The notes: generated by a model from the sequence alone, not told the origin. A stretch of DNA of 64,000 nt from Falsirhodobacter flavus (GCA_029846755.1 JARWBI010000011.1:1-64000), one strand, 5' to 3'. Numbered from the stretch's first letter, positions 50,707 through 59,761 are shown. Translations and numbers: made by a program.

Positions 50707-53207
50707 TCGACCTGGCCTTCCTCGACCAGCATTCGGATTGCCTCGACCGTCTTGTAGCCCTGTTCCTCTAGCCGTTTGATCTTCTCGACCGTGGAGCCTT
50801 TGGAGGAATAGACGGCCAGCGAGAACGGATCGAGCAGGAGCCGCCCGAAGAACCAGCCGGTCGGGCCTTTGACCCCCATTTCCGAGAAATGGCCGCGCAC
50901 CGATTGCAGCGACTTGAGCTGACCCGCGATATGCGGGCTGACGGCCAGCCGGTTATCGGCCACCAGACGGTCGATGGTTTCCGTCTTCTGCGCTAGCAGC
51001 ACGGTCCAGTCGGAGTTCTGCAAGCAAACTTGCGCCGCGACGTTGTTGTAATAGTCGTCGATGGACTGCGTGCCGGTGATGAGTGCGCCGGTGTATTTCC
51101 GTGCGCGGCGCACCACGCCCTCGATAAACTTGGCCGTGGCATGGGACTGGAGCAGATCCCATGCTTCATCGATCAGGATGGCAACCGGCGTCGAGCGCGA
51201 GGTTTTGAACATCAGTTCGGTGCCGAGGAACATGATGATTTGCAGGATCACGTCCTGCAGAACCTTCTGACCCTTGATGTCCGACAGTTCGAACACCGTG
51301 AACGCCTGATCGAGCTTCAGGTTTGCGGGGCCGGTGAAGTATGCGCCGTAAGGGCCGGATTTGGTGAAGGCTTGCAGCTTCACGATCACGTCGAGCAGAC
51401 GCTGGTCCTGATCGGAAACGGCCTTGAGGCGGTCCCAGACATCGGTGACTTCGGCCTCTTGGCCTTTTTCGTCCCAAAGCTCGCCCACGATCCGGCTGAT
51501 AAAGCCTTCTTCCAGATCTTCGACGCGGGTCTGCTTGCTCTGCCCGAGCGCCGCCATCGAGGCGATGATGCGGGTAATCAGCTCGATCGCATCGGCGCGG
51601 TATTCCGGCGAATCCATGTCGGTGCTGGAGAGCATGGAGAACGGGTTGAGCTTGATGACGTTGGAGCCGTCGAAGGCCACGAAGCGGCCGCCGAGGATTG
51701 TCACCGTATTCTTGAAGCTGTAGCCGTCATCAATCACGACGACCTTGCCGCCAGAGGAATAGATCGACGTGACCAATTCCTGCATGAAGACCGACTTACC
51801 CGCGCCGGACTTGCCGACGACCGAGACGTTGTAGTTGCCGTCCGACTGGAAGTTGTCCCAATCCATGATCTGACCCTGACGGCCGACCAGCATCACGCCC
51901 TTTCCCGTGCCCGATCCGGTCCATTCGCCATGCGCCGGCGCCAGCGCCGCCGCCGCTTCCGTCTTCAGGATCTTCATGCGCTGGAGCTTTTTCAGATCGG
52001 CCATGCGCTTGCCCGTCACCGTGAAGGGCAGCGCCGAGAGAAAGACCGGAAGCTGAACGAAGGTGTCGTTTTCCAGCACGAGGCCCGCATAGCGGTAGAT
52101 CTTCGCGACTTCCGCCAGCGCGTGACGCGCATCCTCCGGCGTTCCCTTGGCATAGGCGCAGACGGCAAAGGTGGTATCGAGCAGCTTTTCCCCTGTCTCG
52201 ATCTGTTCGTTCAGGCTGTCGAACTCCTGCATCTTCTCGCCAATATTGGCCGAGAATTTTGCGAATTGGGTCGAAGCCGTATGTTGAAGGCCCGCCCGTT
52301 TTTTCGTGAGAAAAGACGAGCTGTCGGCCTTGGAACGAACCCGCATGGTAAAGGAGGTCAGCACTGGACCAACGGGCCGTTCCGCAATCCGCTCCGGCAC
52401 ACCGTTCAGAAGGGTGCCGAGGACGAATTGCCATTCTTTGGGATAGCGGCGCACCGTGGCGCTGCCGACCGCCATCGGCGGTTCCCCCATAAGTCCGATC
52501 GCAGAGCGGCGAACCAGAAGGCCCGCGCCCGGAAGCTGATGGTTCAAGGCTTCCTGATCGCTGTATTCGAGTTGCGATATGCCCGCGAGGCCACGGCAAT
52601 GCAGCAGCTCGCCCAAGAGCTTGATGAAGTCGCCGGGGGCCGTGTGCTTGACGTAGGACTCGCCGCCGAACACCGAATAGAGGGCGCGGCGGAAGTTTTG
52701 CAGATCCTTGCGTTTGCCCAGATCGGCATCGCCATTGGTCCAGCAGGCCAGAAACACGCGGCGATGATGCGGCACCGCCTTGATGACGTGATCGGTGCCG
52801 TAGCGGGCGGCGCGAAGATGCGCCATGCGCCGCTGCGCCATTTCACCAACCAGCTCGTCGCCGCCGAGCCGGTGACGCGCCCACTGGACCAGCTTCGCGT
52901 CGATGTCGGGCGAGGTCCAGTTGAGGATCTGGATCGTGCAGCCGTTCGGGGCGTTGGAGTTGATGATCGATTGCAGCGTGGAGGCCGTGTCGTCGCTGCC
53001 GACGACAGGGCTGACTTCAATCATGAAGCCGGTGGACCCCTCGTTGAAGTAAAGCTCGTGTTCGGGATCATAGACGCGGTAGGGCAGAAGGTCCGCGACG
53101 ACATCGGTCGCGAGGCTTTCCGGTTCGTCTGCCGACCAATCAGGATCGTCAAAGAGGCCCGTGAAGAAGGATTTGATCGCGTTCATCAGGAGCGCCCCGA
53201 GGTCCAT
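50703..53207 (-). CDS. traC: TraC assembly ATPase (VirB4 family)
   Basis: An 834-residue peripheral membrane ATPase that powers pilus assembly. The N-terminal TraC domain (YDPEHELYFNEGSTGFMIEV) is followed by the motor with P-loop VVGKSGAGKSVFMQE near residue 466 and Walker B AILIDEAWDLL near 675. A C-terminal VirB4-type TGTQSIDDYY follows. Start ATG 53207; overlaps traV by 22 bases. Opposite-strand frames of several hundred codons here are artefacts. Confidence 0.93.
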   Translation of the reverse strand: MDLGALLMNAIKSFFTGLFDDPDWSADEPESLATDVVADLLPYRVYDPEHELYFNEGSTGFMIEVSPVVGSDDTASTLQSIINSNAPNGCTIQILNWTSPDIDAKLVQWARHRLGGDELVGEMAQRRMAHLRAARYGTDHVIKAVPHHRRVFLACWTNGDADLGKRKDLQNFRRALYSVFGGESYVKHTAPGDFIKLLGELLHCRGLAGISQLEYSDQEALNHQLPGAGLLVRRSAIGLMGEPPMAVGSATVRRYPKEWQFVLGTLLNGVPERIAERPVGPVLTSFTMRVRSKADSSSFLTKKRAGLQHTASTQFAKFSANIGEKMQEFDSLNEQIETGEKLLDTTFAVCAYAKGTPEDARHALAEVAKIYRYAGLVLENDTFVQLPVFLSALPFTVTGKRMADLKKLQRMKILKTEAAAALAPAHGEWTGSGTGKGVMLVGRQGQIMDWDNFQSDGNYNVSVVGKSGAGKSVFMQELVTSIYSSGGKVVVIDDGYSFKNTVTILGGRFVAFDGSNVIKLNPFSMLSSTDMDSPEYRADAIELITRIIASMAALGQSKQTRVEDLEEGFISRIVGELWDEKGQEAEVTDVWDRLKAVSDQDQRLLDVIVKLQAFTKSGPYGAYFTGPANLKLDQAFTVFELSDIKGQKVLQDVILQIIMFLGTELMFKTSRSTPVAILIDEAWDLLQSHATAKFIEGVVRRARKYTGALITGTQSIDDYYNNVAAQVCLQNSDWTVLLAQKTETIDRLVADNRLAVSPHIAGQLKSLQSVRGHFSEMGVKGPTGWFFGRLLLDPFSLAVYSSKGSTVEKIKRLEEQGYKTVEAIRMLVEEGQVE

Positions 53208-53635
53208 TGCGCTTCGCGCACGACGAAGTGCACAAAGGTCGCTTCATGCAGCAGCCCTTCGCCGTCGAGGTGCGGCGCAATCCAGAGCGTGCCGACCTGT
53301 TCAGGAACGCGGTATTGCGCGGCGGTGTAGGCCATGCCGCCATCGGTCATGCCGGTCAAAGGCGCACCCGTGGCGCTGCCGCCGCCCTTGCCGCTGGCAT
53401 AGGTCAGCGGATTGCGGGACATTTCCTTGCCAAGCGTGTCCGAGAAGCGTTCGGCAACCGGCGTTTTCGACGCCTGATTGCGCCCGTCCGCTTCCCCGAT
53501 GGTGGAGCAAGGGCTGCCATTGCCGGTCTGGGCGGGGCAGAGGAAGTCCTTTTCCGTATTGCTGGCACCGGCGCAGGCCGAAAGCAGCGGAATGGACAGG
53601 ATGGCGATGGCGGAAAAGACTTTGTGCAGGGTCAT
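53186..53635 (-). CDS. traV: TraV outer-membrane core lipoprotein
   Basis: A 149-residue lipoprotein with lipobox LSAC (Cys near residue 21) and the TraV-type cysteine pair in DFLCPAQTGNGSPCSTI. The C-terminal part contains VGTLWIAPHLDGEGLLHE, comparable to the TraV region that contacts TraK and TraB. VirB7-like role in the outer-membrane core complex. Overlaps traB by four bases. Confidence 0.82.
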   Translation of the reverse strand: MTLHKVFSAIAILSIPLLSACAGASNTEKDFLCPAQTGNGSPCSTIGEADGRNQASKTPVAERFSDTLGKEMSRNPLTYASGKGGGSATGAPLTGMTDGGMAYTAAQYRVPEQVGTLWIAPHLDGEGLLHEATFVHFVVREAQWTSGRS

Positions 53636-54879
53636 TTGAGCGACACCCCTTCCATGAAGACAACTTCGACCTCGGTCCCTGCGTAGAGCGAGACGACCGG
53701 CTGATATTGTTCGGCGCGTTTGATGTAATAGTCGGCCAGAGAGGACGCGGCGTTGCTGCCAGCCCCGCCGATCATGCCCGCACCCGCTGCACCCATGACG
53801 CCGCCGATCGTGTCGGCCCCGTCATTGGAGGCGCTGATCGATGCGGCGCTGGACAGCGCGTCGGCAAAGCCGCCGAGTGCGCCTGCAATGGCCGCGTTCG
53901 ACACAAGATTGCCTTCGCGGCTGGTGACATGCCCGCGAACACCGGCCTTGCCCGAACCGGCGACAAGACCCGCAACTTCCGTCTCGATGACCTGATTGTT
54001 CTTGCCGATGCAGGTCAGGGTGGTCAGGCGCACATAGACACGTTCGCTGGACAGATCGCCCATCGCAGAGCCAAGCACCGTGCAGCCCGTGACATTGATC
54101 TTGCGACCCGCCGCATTGCCCGCGCTGGCCGTCACCGCAGGCCCGTTGATGCGGGCGAGGACCGGCACAGGATTGTCGCGGCTGACGACGCCCGTCGAGG
54201 CATCGACGCCGGAAATGATCGTCGCGGGCGCGTAGCTGCCAGCCGGAATGTAGGAGCGCAGATCGCGGACGTTGGACGAGTTTTCTTCGACATCCTCTTC
54301 GGGCGGTTCGGGGAGCGGTTGCAGCGCAAATTCGGTTGAAAATCCGGTGCCGAACGGTTGCGTGACGGTCTGACCGCCCTGCCCCGCCGCTGCGCCGCCC
54401 GCCGATGCGGGACGCCCTGCGACGGGGGTGCGGCCACCGCCCGCGACAAACTCTTGCCCGTAGTTTTCCCCGTTCGGGCCAAGTGCTGCGCCCAGAGGCG
54501 CGGGCTGCATGGGAGTGCCGCCTTGCAGGGCTTGGATTTCCGCCTGCTGCGCTATGATCGCTTCATCATATTCTTGGCGGATGGCGGCGACTTCGGCTTG
54601 GCGCTGTTCCTCTTGCGTCTTCACCGTGTTGGTCAGTTCCGTGACCGTGCGCTGGAGCTTGTCCAGTTCTTCGCGGCTCTGCCGCGCCCACGAGAGTTCA
54701 GGGGAAGCCTGACTGGTGCGGTCTGCGATGATTGATTCATCGACGCGGTTCGCCCCGAGGGGCTGCAACTTGTTCGACCGGCCATTCATGACCTGCCCGA
54801 GAATGACGATGATAAGGAGGATCATGCCGCCCGCGATGGCAAGGATGACCCATTGCTGTTTTTTCCGTTGCTCGGACAT
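53632..54879 (-). CDS. traB: TraB core-complex protein (VirB10 family)
   Basis: A 415-residue inner-membrane-anchored periplasmic protein. A membrane segment (WVILAIAGGMILLIIVILGQV) is followed by a coiled coil (LDKLQRTVTELTNTVKTQEE), a Pro/Gly-rich linker and a VirB10-type domain (SYIPAGSYAPATIISGVDAS; PVLARING; GSAMGDLSSERVYVR). It spans the envelope and joins TraV and TraK. Start ATG 54879 shares one base with the traK stop. Confidence 0.92.
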   Translation of the reverse strand: MSEQRKKQQWVILAIAGGMILLIIVILGQVMNGRSNKLQPLGANRVDESIIADRTSQASPELSWARQSREELDKLQRTVTELTNTVKTQEEQRQAEVAAIRQEYDEAIIAQQAEIQALQGGTPMQPAPLGAALGPNGENYGQEFVAGGGRTPVAGRPASAGGAAAGQGGQTVTQPFGTGFSTEFALQPLPEPPEEDVEENSSNVRDLRSYIPAGSYAPATIISGVDASTGVVSRDNPVPVLARINGPAVTASAGNAAGRKINVTGCTVLGSAMGDLSSERVYVRLTTLTCIGKNNQVIETEVAGLVAGSGKAGVRGHVTSREGNLVSNAAIAGALGGFADALSSAASISASNDGADTIGGVMGAAGAGMIGGAGSNAASSLADYYIKRAEQYQPVVSLYAGTEVEVVFMEGVSLK

Positions 54880-55613
54880 CAGCGTTTCTCCACGACCACG
54901 ACCCAGGCGCGGTCATTGCGCGAGAGGTTGCTCTGCTGCACCCAGACGGCGACGACGCGGTTGTTGTAGAAGTCCTGCGGTCGCACATAGCGGCCAGAAT
55001 TGCCGCCAGATGCGACCATGACGCGAGCACGAAGACCGCTGCCGTTCTCCGTGGCAACGACAGATCCATGCGACCGCGAGGGCGGTGCCTTGCCGCCGAT
55101 ATGCTTGTTGATGACGGAACGTGTGAGAGCGACGAGGCCGGAGGAATATCCGCCCCCGCCGCCCTCACCCACGGCCAGCTCGAAAGCCGGTTCGGATCTT
55201 TGAGCACTTCGGCCCGCGTTGCCGCTTGGGGTTGCTGCCGGTGAATCCGGAACGCCATTGACGCGGATGACGACCGTCTCGGCCCCGAGATTGACCCTCG
55301 GTGTCAACTCATAGCCGATGGTGATGCCGCGTTCGGTGATGATGTAGCCGGTTTCCGGCACCAGCTTGTCTTGCTGGCCGCCGTAGCGCAGGAACACATC
55401 GCCGGTGGATTCGTCGTTCATTTCCTGAAACTGCGACTGGTCCTTGATGATCCTGCGGATGCGATCACCGGCGATGCTGATACGCGTGACATCCGTGGGC
55501 GATGCGGAGATTTTGACTGTGCCGTTGGGCCGTGTCGTAAGGTTTTGCTGTGCGAATGCCGGAACCGCGAAGGTCAGGGCGAGGACGGCAGCACTGAGGA
55601 CATGCTTAATCAT
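54879..55613 (-). CDS. traK: TraK core-complex secretin-like protein (VirB9 family)
   Basis: A 244-residue periplasmic/outer-membrane protein with signal peptide (VLSAAVLALTFAVPAFA). The TraK-like opening is VKISASPTDVTRISIAGDRI, followed by GYIITERGITIGYELTPR and a C-terminal beta-rich domain. Forms the outer ring with TraV and TraB. Overlaps traE by four bases. Confidence 0.88.
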   Translation of the reverse strand: MIKHVLSAAVLALTFAVPAFAQQNLTTRPNGTVKISASPTDVTRISIAGDRIRRIIKDQSQFQEMNDESTGDVFLRYGGQQDKLVPETGYIITERGITIGYELTPRVNLGAETVVIRVNGVPDSPAATPSGNAGRSAQRSEPAFELAVGEGGGGGYSSGLVALTRSVINKHIGGKAPPSRSHGSVVATENGSGLRARVMVASGGNSGRYVRPQDFYNNRVVAVWVQQSNLSRNDRAWVVVVEKR

Positions 55614-56167
55614 TCTTCGGTGATCTCCACGAGTTCGACACGCGAAAGACGGGTGGACGACCCTTCTTCCACGAAGGTGAACAGGATTTTGCGGGGGGAA
55701 TTGCTGACTTCGGTCGTATCGAGATAGGTGGCGAGGTTGCCGACCACTGCGACCTGAAGGCGGGCCAGATTGTGTTCGAAGCGTTCGGGCCTGAACACCG
55801 TCGAAATGCGGCGAAGCCGGATGTCTTCCGCAATGTCATCATAGGCGTCGAGCAGACGGGCGCGGTCCTGCCCCGCCGCGATGCGCTCGATCACGTTGCG
55901 CCCGTAGCTGATCGTGTTCGGGCTGATCGTATACATGGCGTAGAGCGCATCGAGTGTGATGGCTTCGATATAGCGGATATCTGCGGAGCCACGGGCAACC
56001 ATGCCGTCCGAGACGCGCGACGGGACCAGCACGACTTGGGTGCTTTCCTGACTCATCCGCCACGACAGCAGGAAGTTCGCACCGATGGAAATCACCAGCA
56101 GGCCGGTCACGATGTTCCGCGCCCGCTGTGCAGCATACATTCTGGCTTTGATGGTATCGAAGTTCAT
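55610..56167 (-). CDS. traE: TraE pilus assembly protein (VirB5/8-like)
   Basis: A 185-residue inner-membrane protein with one N-terminal membrane segment (ARNIVTGLLVISIGANFLLS). A TraE-like periplasmic domain contains ARGSADIRYIEAITLDALYA and NTISYGRNVIERI. ATG 56167 (MNFDTIKARMY) overlaps the traL stop as ATGA; the longer frame to 56239 lies inside traL. In F, TraE is a conserved pilus assembly component related to VirB8. Confidence 0.88.
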   Translation of the reverse strand: MNFDTIKARMYAAQRARNIVTGLLVISIGANFLLSWRMSQESTQVVLVPSRVSDGMVARGSADIRYIEAITLDALYAMYTISPNTISYGRNVIERIAAGQDRARLLDAYDDIAEDIRLRRISTVFRPERFEHNLARLQVAVVGNLATYLDTTEVSNSPRKILFTFVEEGSSTRLSRVELVEITEE

Positions 56168-56457
56168 CAACCCCTCCACATGTTCACGGCGCTGTCGGGC
56201 CAGTTTTTGAGGGGGCTGATCTCGCGGGGCAGATACCAATATGTCATGGCAAGCAGGCGCTCTACGCCGCCATCGCCCTTCAGGCGCTTCCAGACGAAAT
56301 AGCTGACAATGCCGATGACGAAGCCGGGGACGGCTTGCTGCACCATGAGGCCGATGCCCGCAGGCGCGAGCAGCGCAAGCCCCTCATCAATAGGAAAAAG
56401 CAGGATACGCCCTTGTTCCTGCAACCGTTGTTCGATCTTGACGACCTTCTCCTGCAT
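56167..56457 (-). CDS. traL: TraL pilus assembly protein (VirB3-like)
   Basis: A 96-residue inner-membrane protein of the TraL family: a short cytoplasmic lead, then hydrophobic segments (EGLALLAPAGIGLMV and GFVIGIVSYFVWKRL) and the conserved-type ending YWYLPREISPLKNWPDSA. Size and position between traA and traE match F exactly. A hairpin separates it from traA. Confidence 0.88.
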   Translation of the reverse strand: MQEKVVKIEQRLQEQGRILLFPIDEGLALLAPAGIGLMVQQAVPGFVIGIVSYFVWKRLKGDGGVERLLAMTYWYLPREISPLKNWPDSAVNMWRG

Positions 56458-56490
56458 CGGGGCCCTCCAGCGCAGACAGATATGAGGAAA

Positions 56491-56517
56491 GCCGCACGCC
56501 CACCGAGGACGTGCGGC
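56491..56517 (-). terminator. Hairpin between traA and traL
   Basis: GCCGCACG (56491-56498) and CGTGCGGC (56510-56517) form an 8-bp perfect stem. On the transcribed (minus) strand it is followed by TTTCCTC. A partial terminator or RNA-protecting hairpin after the pilin gene would raise pilin message over the rest of the operon. Confidence 0.55.
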
Positions 56518-56524
56518 GGGGGCG

Positions 56525-56872
56525 TTAGATGCCGGAGGGGAGAGCGACAGCCGGGGTCGCGTCCTGAACCATGTCGATCGTCGCGGTCACGCCGCCCATC
56601 GAGGACACGATGTCCACGCCGTAACCGAGGAACATCGACACCGCGACTGCAGTGATGACGTAGGTCCAGCGGCCGGTCGCCATCAGCGTCACGGCGGCGA
56701 CGACGATGGAGATGATCAGGATCAGGTAGCCACCTGCGCCGTTCATCAGCGTGGTGAAGGTGGTGGTGATGTCGGCAAAGCCAGCTTCCACACCGCTTGC
56801 GTCGCCTGCTGCGAAGGCGGCAGCGGGCAACAGGGCTGCGGCCGCAGTGGCCGCAACGCGAAGAAGTTTCAT
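56525..56872 (-). CDS. traA: TraA pilin precursor
   Basis: A 115-residue prepilin. The signal peptide (LLRVAATAAAALLPAAAFA) is followed by a short mature subunit with two hydrophobic helices (YLILIISIVVAAVTLMAT and YVITAVAVSMFLGYGV) separated by GRWT, the classic TraA/VirB2 layout. The mature length of about 95 residues is longer than F pilin (70). First gene of the tra operon; ATG 56872 has GAGG seven bases upstream, and the frame to 56926 is too long for the leader. The S26 peptidase at 49346 may process it. Confidence 0.85.
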   Translation of the reverse strand: MKLLRVAATAAAALLPAAAFAAGDASGVEAGFADITTTFTTLMNGAGGYLILIISIVVAAVTLMATGRWTYVITAVAVSMFLGYGVDIVSSMGGVTATIDMVQDATPAVALPSGI

Positions 56873-56980
56873 TTCAGAACCTCGTTTCCAAATTATATAT
56901 GATGCCGGTAAAAAACCGACCCTCACACCATAACCGGATGACGAGAGCTTACAAGATGTTTTTCGAGTATTCTTTCAAAA

Positions 56981-56999
56981 ACTAAAAACGAGTTTTAGT
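56981..56999. promoter_or_regulatory. Palindromic operator candidate upstream of traA
   Basis: ACTAAAAACGAGTTTTAGT is a perfect 7-bp-arm palindrome (ACTAAAA/TTTTAGT, five-base spacer), about 110 bases before the traA start. It overlaps the stop of the small gene at 56995. It matches the site at 16281-16299 at 14 of 19 positions. A shared transfer regulator is likely but unidentified. Confidence 0.6.
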
Positions 57000-57333
57000 T
57001 TGACCTCGTGTTTAGACCTTCCAGAACTTCCCAGATTTTCTCAGGGCTGCGGAGTTCGGGCACGATCGGAATCTCGACCGTCTTCCAAGTGGGGAGGTGA
57101 TCGCGCAGAAGCGCGCGGATGCCCTGAAACGACTTGAGCAACCGTGGCTCATAGACGTGCTGCTTGAGGAGGAGCTTTGCTTCCCCATCTGCCTTTATGA
57201 GCATGACGAACCAACCAACGATGTCATCGGAGTCCGGGTCCTCTTTTCCGAGGCAGTAAAAGCGCAGCTTCGCCTTGGGATCGGAGAGTTCTTCGGGCAA
57301 ACCCGCTTCCCAGACCAACTTCGGTGGCATCAT
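56995..57333 (-). CDS. Hypothetical protein (112 aa) upstream of traA
   Basis: A soluble protein encoded in tra orientation just before traA; its stop lies in the operator-like palindrome. It contains LRFYCLGKEDPDSDDIVGWF and a C-terminal helix (SPEKIWEVLEGLNTRSN). No helix-turn-helix or signal peptide is evident and no family was recognised. In F this position is taken by regulators such as TraJ/TraY, so a control function is conceivable but unsupported by sequence. Confidence 0.6.
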   Translation of the reverse strand: MMPPKLVWEAGLPEELSDPKAKLRFYCLGKEDPDSDDIVGWFVMLIKADGEAKLLLKQHVYEPRLLKSFQGIRALLRDHLPTWKTVEIPIVPELRSPEKIWEVLEGLNTRSN

Positions 57334-57540
57334 GGGGTTCGTTCCTTTCTTAAAAATATGTGGCAGATAGCTACTGTTCCATCACTAGCAAGTCTCAATA
57401 GCAGATTGCGGGTCCAGCGCCACTATGTTTGCGGGCAAGAGACAGTAGCCTGCCAAAACCCGATCTGGGGTTACTCTGAGGTGCGCGGTTCTACCTTTAA
57501 CGACCGCCCCTATTGACCTTGGGCAAGCCCGGTGCACTGG

Positions 57541-57574
57541 AGGGTGGCCGTCGGGAATAATCTGCGGCCACCCT
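57541..57574 (-). terminator. Hairpin downstream of the FadL-like gene
   Basis: AGGGTGGCCG (57541-57550) and CGGCCACCCT (57565-57574) form a perfect 10-bp stem 16 bases beyond the stop of the leftward FadL-like gene. No T run follows on the minus strand, so termination would be factor-assisted. Confidence 0.55.
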
Positions 57575-57589
57575 AGAAGCCGATTACCG

Positions 57590-58744
57590 CTAGAAGCTGT
57601 AACCGATCTTTACACCCGCACCCCATGCGTGGCTGCCTTCCACATCTGCTATGGATACGGGCGGGGTCCCCAGTGTCGGTTTGGCATCGCCAAGTGCCGC
57701 ATAGGTGACACCTGTCGTTACCTTGATCCGATCACGGGTATAGATGGCCGCCAGAGTAATGCTCTTGCTCCCATTAGTGGGTGCAAGGGGTGACACCTCA
57801 TCACTCCCCGCTTTTTCGAAGCTAAAGCTGACAGCGCCCGACCAACTATCGCTGAAGGCGTGACCGACGCCGAGCATGTAGGTTGTGGAGTCGTTCAGAT
57901 AGACAAGACCATTGCCCGTCACCTGCCAAAGCCTTTCTGGATCGATCCGGAAGGTTGACCACTCTACCCAGCGGATCGATCCGAAAAGCAGCGTCTTTGG
58001 CGTTATTCCCGTTTGGAAGGCGATATTCCACGACTCGGGCGTCGACACCTTCAATGGCGAGGAACCATCCAGAAGCGGTAGGCCGGGTGCGGGGCCAGGT
58101 CCATCAGGGTCCACCAATGGACCCTGCTCCGTGGCCTGAAAATGATTGTCTATGGGGGAGGTGTAGGTCATCGACACTCGGGCGCCAATCTCGGGCCTTT
58201 CCCATGACACACCCGCGAGCCAGCCGTATGCCGTATCTTCGTCCACGCTCATATTGTAGCCACTGACGGGACCGAAGGCCGCGCCACCAACGGCCACACT
58301 GCCGTCTGTTCGCAAGGCTCTGATCCCTGCATGGACCCCGAAGGGGCTTTGCGGCAACTTGTAACGGACGACGCCGGTGACGCTCAAACTGCTGACATCG
58401 ACACCCGTGCCCCCAAGCATGAACGATCCGCCTTCAGGGTAGAGAAGATCCGCGCCGAGGGGCTGGTCGATCATCAGGGCGGCTGACCAGTCCTCGTTGA
58501 ACTGGTGCTTATAGGCAAGACCGGTGGAGTTATAGGAGCCGAGAATGTTTCCTGTCTTGCTACCGAATGCCCCTCGATCTGATCCCGATGCACTTGGGGA
58601 CACGTGGCCATAGCTCAACTCGAAATAGTTGCCCTTTTCAAAAAGCGGACCGAGAAACTGGCTGTTACGTTCGATGCCGCCTCCGACCGCAGGGGCGTTA
58701 CCGAGCATGAATAGTCCTGTTCCTATGACATACGCGCGTTTCAC
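57590..58744 (-). CDS. FadL-type outer-membrane channel
   Basis: A 384-residue beta-barrel protein. After a short signal peptide come the FadL-like features: an N-terminal plug (ERNSQFLGPLFEKGNYFELSYG), long barrel strands (WSAALMIDQPLGADLLYPEGG; NIAFQTGITPKTLLFGSIRW) and a terminal aromatic residue (VKIGYSF). FadL channels import long-chain fatty acids and other hydrophobic molecules, including long-chain acyl-homoserine lactones in some alphaproteobacteria. It lies 15 bases after the hydrolase gene below and is probably co-transcribed with it. Confidence 0.82.
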   Translation of the reverse strand: MKRAYVIGTGLFMLGNAPAVGGGIERNSQFLGPLFEKGNYFELSYGHVSPSASGSDRGAFGSKTGNILGSYNSTGLAYKHQFNEDWSAALMIDQPLGADLLYPEGGSFMLGGTGVDVSSLSVTGVVRYKLPQSPFGVHAGIRALRTDGSVAVGGAAFGPVSGYNMSVDEDTAYGWLAGVSWERPEIGARVSMTYTSPIDNHFQATEQGPLVDPDGPGPAPGLPLLDGSSPLKVSTPESWNIAFQTGITPKTLLFGSIRWVEWSTFRIDPERLWQVTGNGLVYLNDSTTYMLGVGHAFSDSWSGAVSFSFEKAGSDEVSPLAPTNGSKSITLAAIYTRDRIKVTTGVTYAALGDAKPTLGTPPVSIADVEGSHAWGAGVKIGYSF

Positions 58745-58759
58745 GAGGGTTCCTTACTG

Positions 58760-59761
58760 CTATCGTTCAAAAAACTGCTGCAGGCTGATGCCTGCCATCA
58801 AACTGAAGGGCGGCAAAGCCAAGGAGTAGTGGCCGCAGGGCAGCTCTTTCAAAGTCAGGTCCGCACCCGCTTGCTTTAAATCTCTGACGAACCTTCTGGT
58901 CAGATCTGGCCGGACAACCTTATCCCGCCGAGCAAGGACCACCTGGAGGTCCAGATCGGATCGCGAGAGGCGCTGCACGTATGCGCCCAGATCACATGGC
59001 CTCCATGCTTTTCGCAGGTCAGTTAAACTCATAGCTGGTTCAAGGCCCTTGCGGATGGCATGGGTTGCCCGCCCTGACCAAACCATGTCAGCGAGGCTGT
59101 CAGCCGTCAGAAATAGGGATGCCTTGGAAACATCAGGATCATGGGCCGCTACAAGACCCGCCACCCAAGACCCCAAGCTCATTCCAAGGACTGAGATTCC
59201 TTCGAAACCACGCCCTTTCAGCCATTGTATGATCGAACGACCATCCAAAGTTGCTTGCCTGACCGATTGCAGGGTTCGTCCAAGATTGGCGCTCAGCATG
59301 AAGTCAGCATGCGCGGCACCGGGGCGCCCCCGCTCGAAGTGATACGGCATCGCTACTTCAATGACGGTGAGGCCGCGGCGGCGGAAGTATCCTTCTAGGA
59401 GACTCTGGCGAGACGACGCATTCCAGTGATGAAAGACCAGCAAGGCACGGCGCGAGGAGCGAGCTTGGTTGACCTTGGCGACGACACGATTGTTCTCAGG
59501 GATGCCGGTTTGGACAGATGAGGCAAAGCTAAGCCAGCCGTTGTCATATTCGAACTGCGGTGCATAGGCGTCCGGCAAGCTGTAATAGGATGGATCGCTT
59601 ACGGCCATTTCGGCTCGACGATAGAACCCATCGAGGTCGATGTTATGATCACCGTCAGGAAAAGCTTCTTCCACCCCAAGGTGAAAAGTTTCAGGGGCCT
59701 TCACCTTTTCACCTTGGACGGCGCGTTGCTCGTCCCACCGATCCAGAATGCTAAGAAGCAT
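58760..59761 (-). CDS. Alpha/beta hydrolase, RcgR-like (putative quorum lactone hydrolase)
   Basis: A 333-residue alpha/beta hydrolase: LLVFHHWNASSRQS oxyanion region, nucleophile elbow VLGMSLGSW (about Ser195), acid candidate in ARRDKVVRPD and the late His in CGHYSLALPP. ATG 59761 (MLLSILDRWDEQ) overlaps the preceding stop by 11 bases. The pairing with the RcgA-like gene matches, as I recall it, the RcgA/RcgR pair of rhodobacterial conjugative plasmids, where RcgR is a putative lactone hydrolase. Enzyme activity is not shown by sequence alone. Confidence 0.72.
   Translation of the reverse strand: MLLSILDRWDEQRAVQGEKVKAPETFHLGVEEAFPDGDHNIDLDGFYRRAEMAVSDPSYYSLPDAYAPQFEYDNGWLSFASSVQTGIPENNRVVAKVNQARSSRRALLVFHHWNASSRQSLLEGYFRRRGLTVIEVAMPYHFERGRPGAAHADFMLSANLGRTLQSVRQATLDGRSIIQWLKGRGFEGISVLGMSLGSWVAGLVAAHDPDVSKASLFLTADSLADMVWSGRATHAIRKGLEPAMSLTDLRKAWRPCDLGAYVQRLSRSDLDLQVVLARRDKVVRPDLTRRFVRDLKQAGADLTLKELPCGHYSLALPPFSLMAGISLQQFFER

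Noticed and set aside
51030..53330. A 766-codon plus-strand frame opposite traC
   Set aside because: Antisense shadow of the TraC ATPase, with a composition rich in R, H, G and A and no family.
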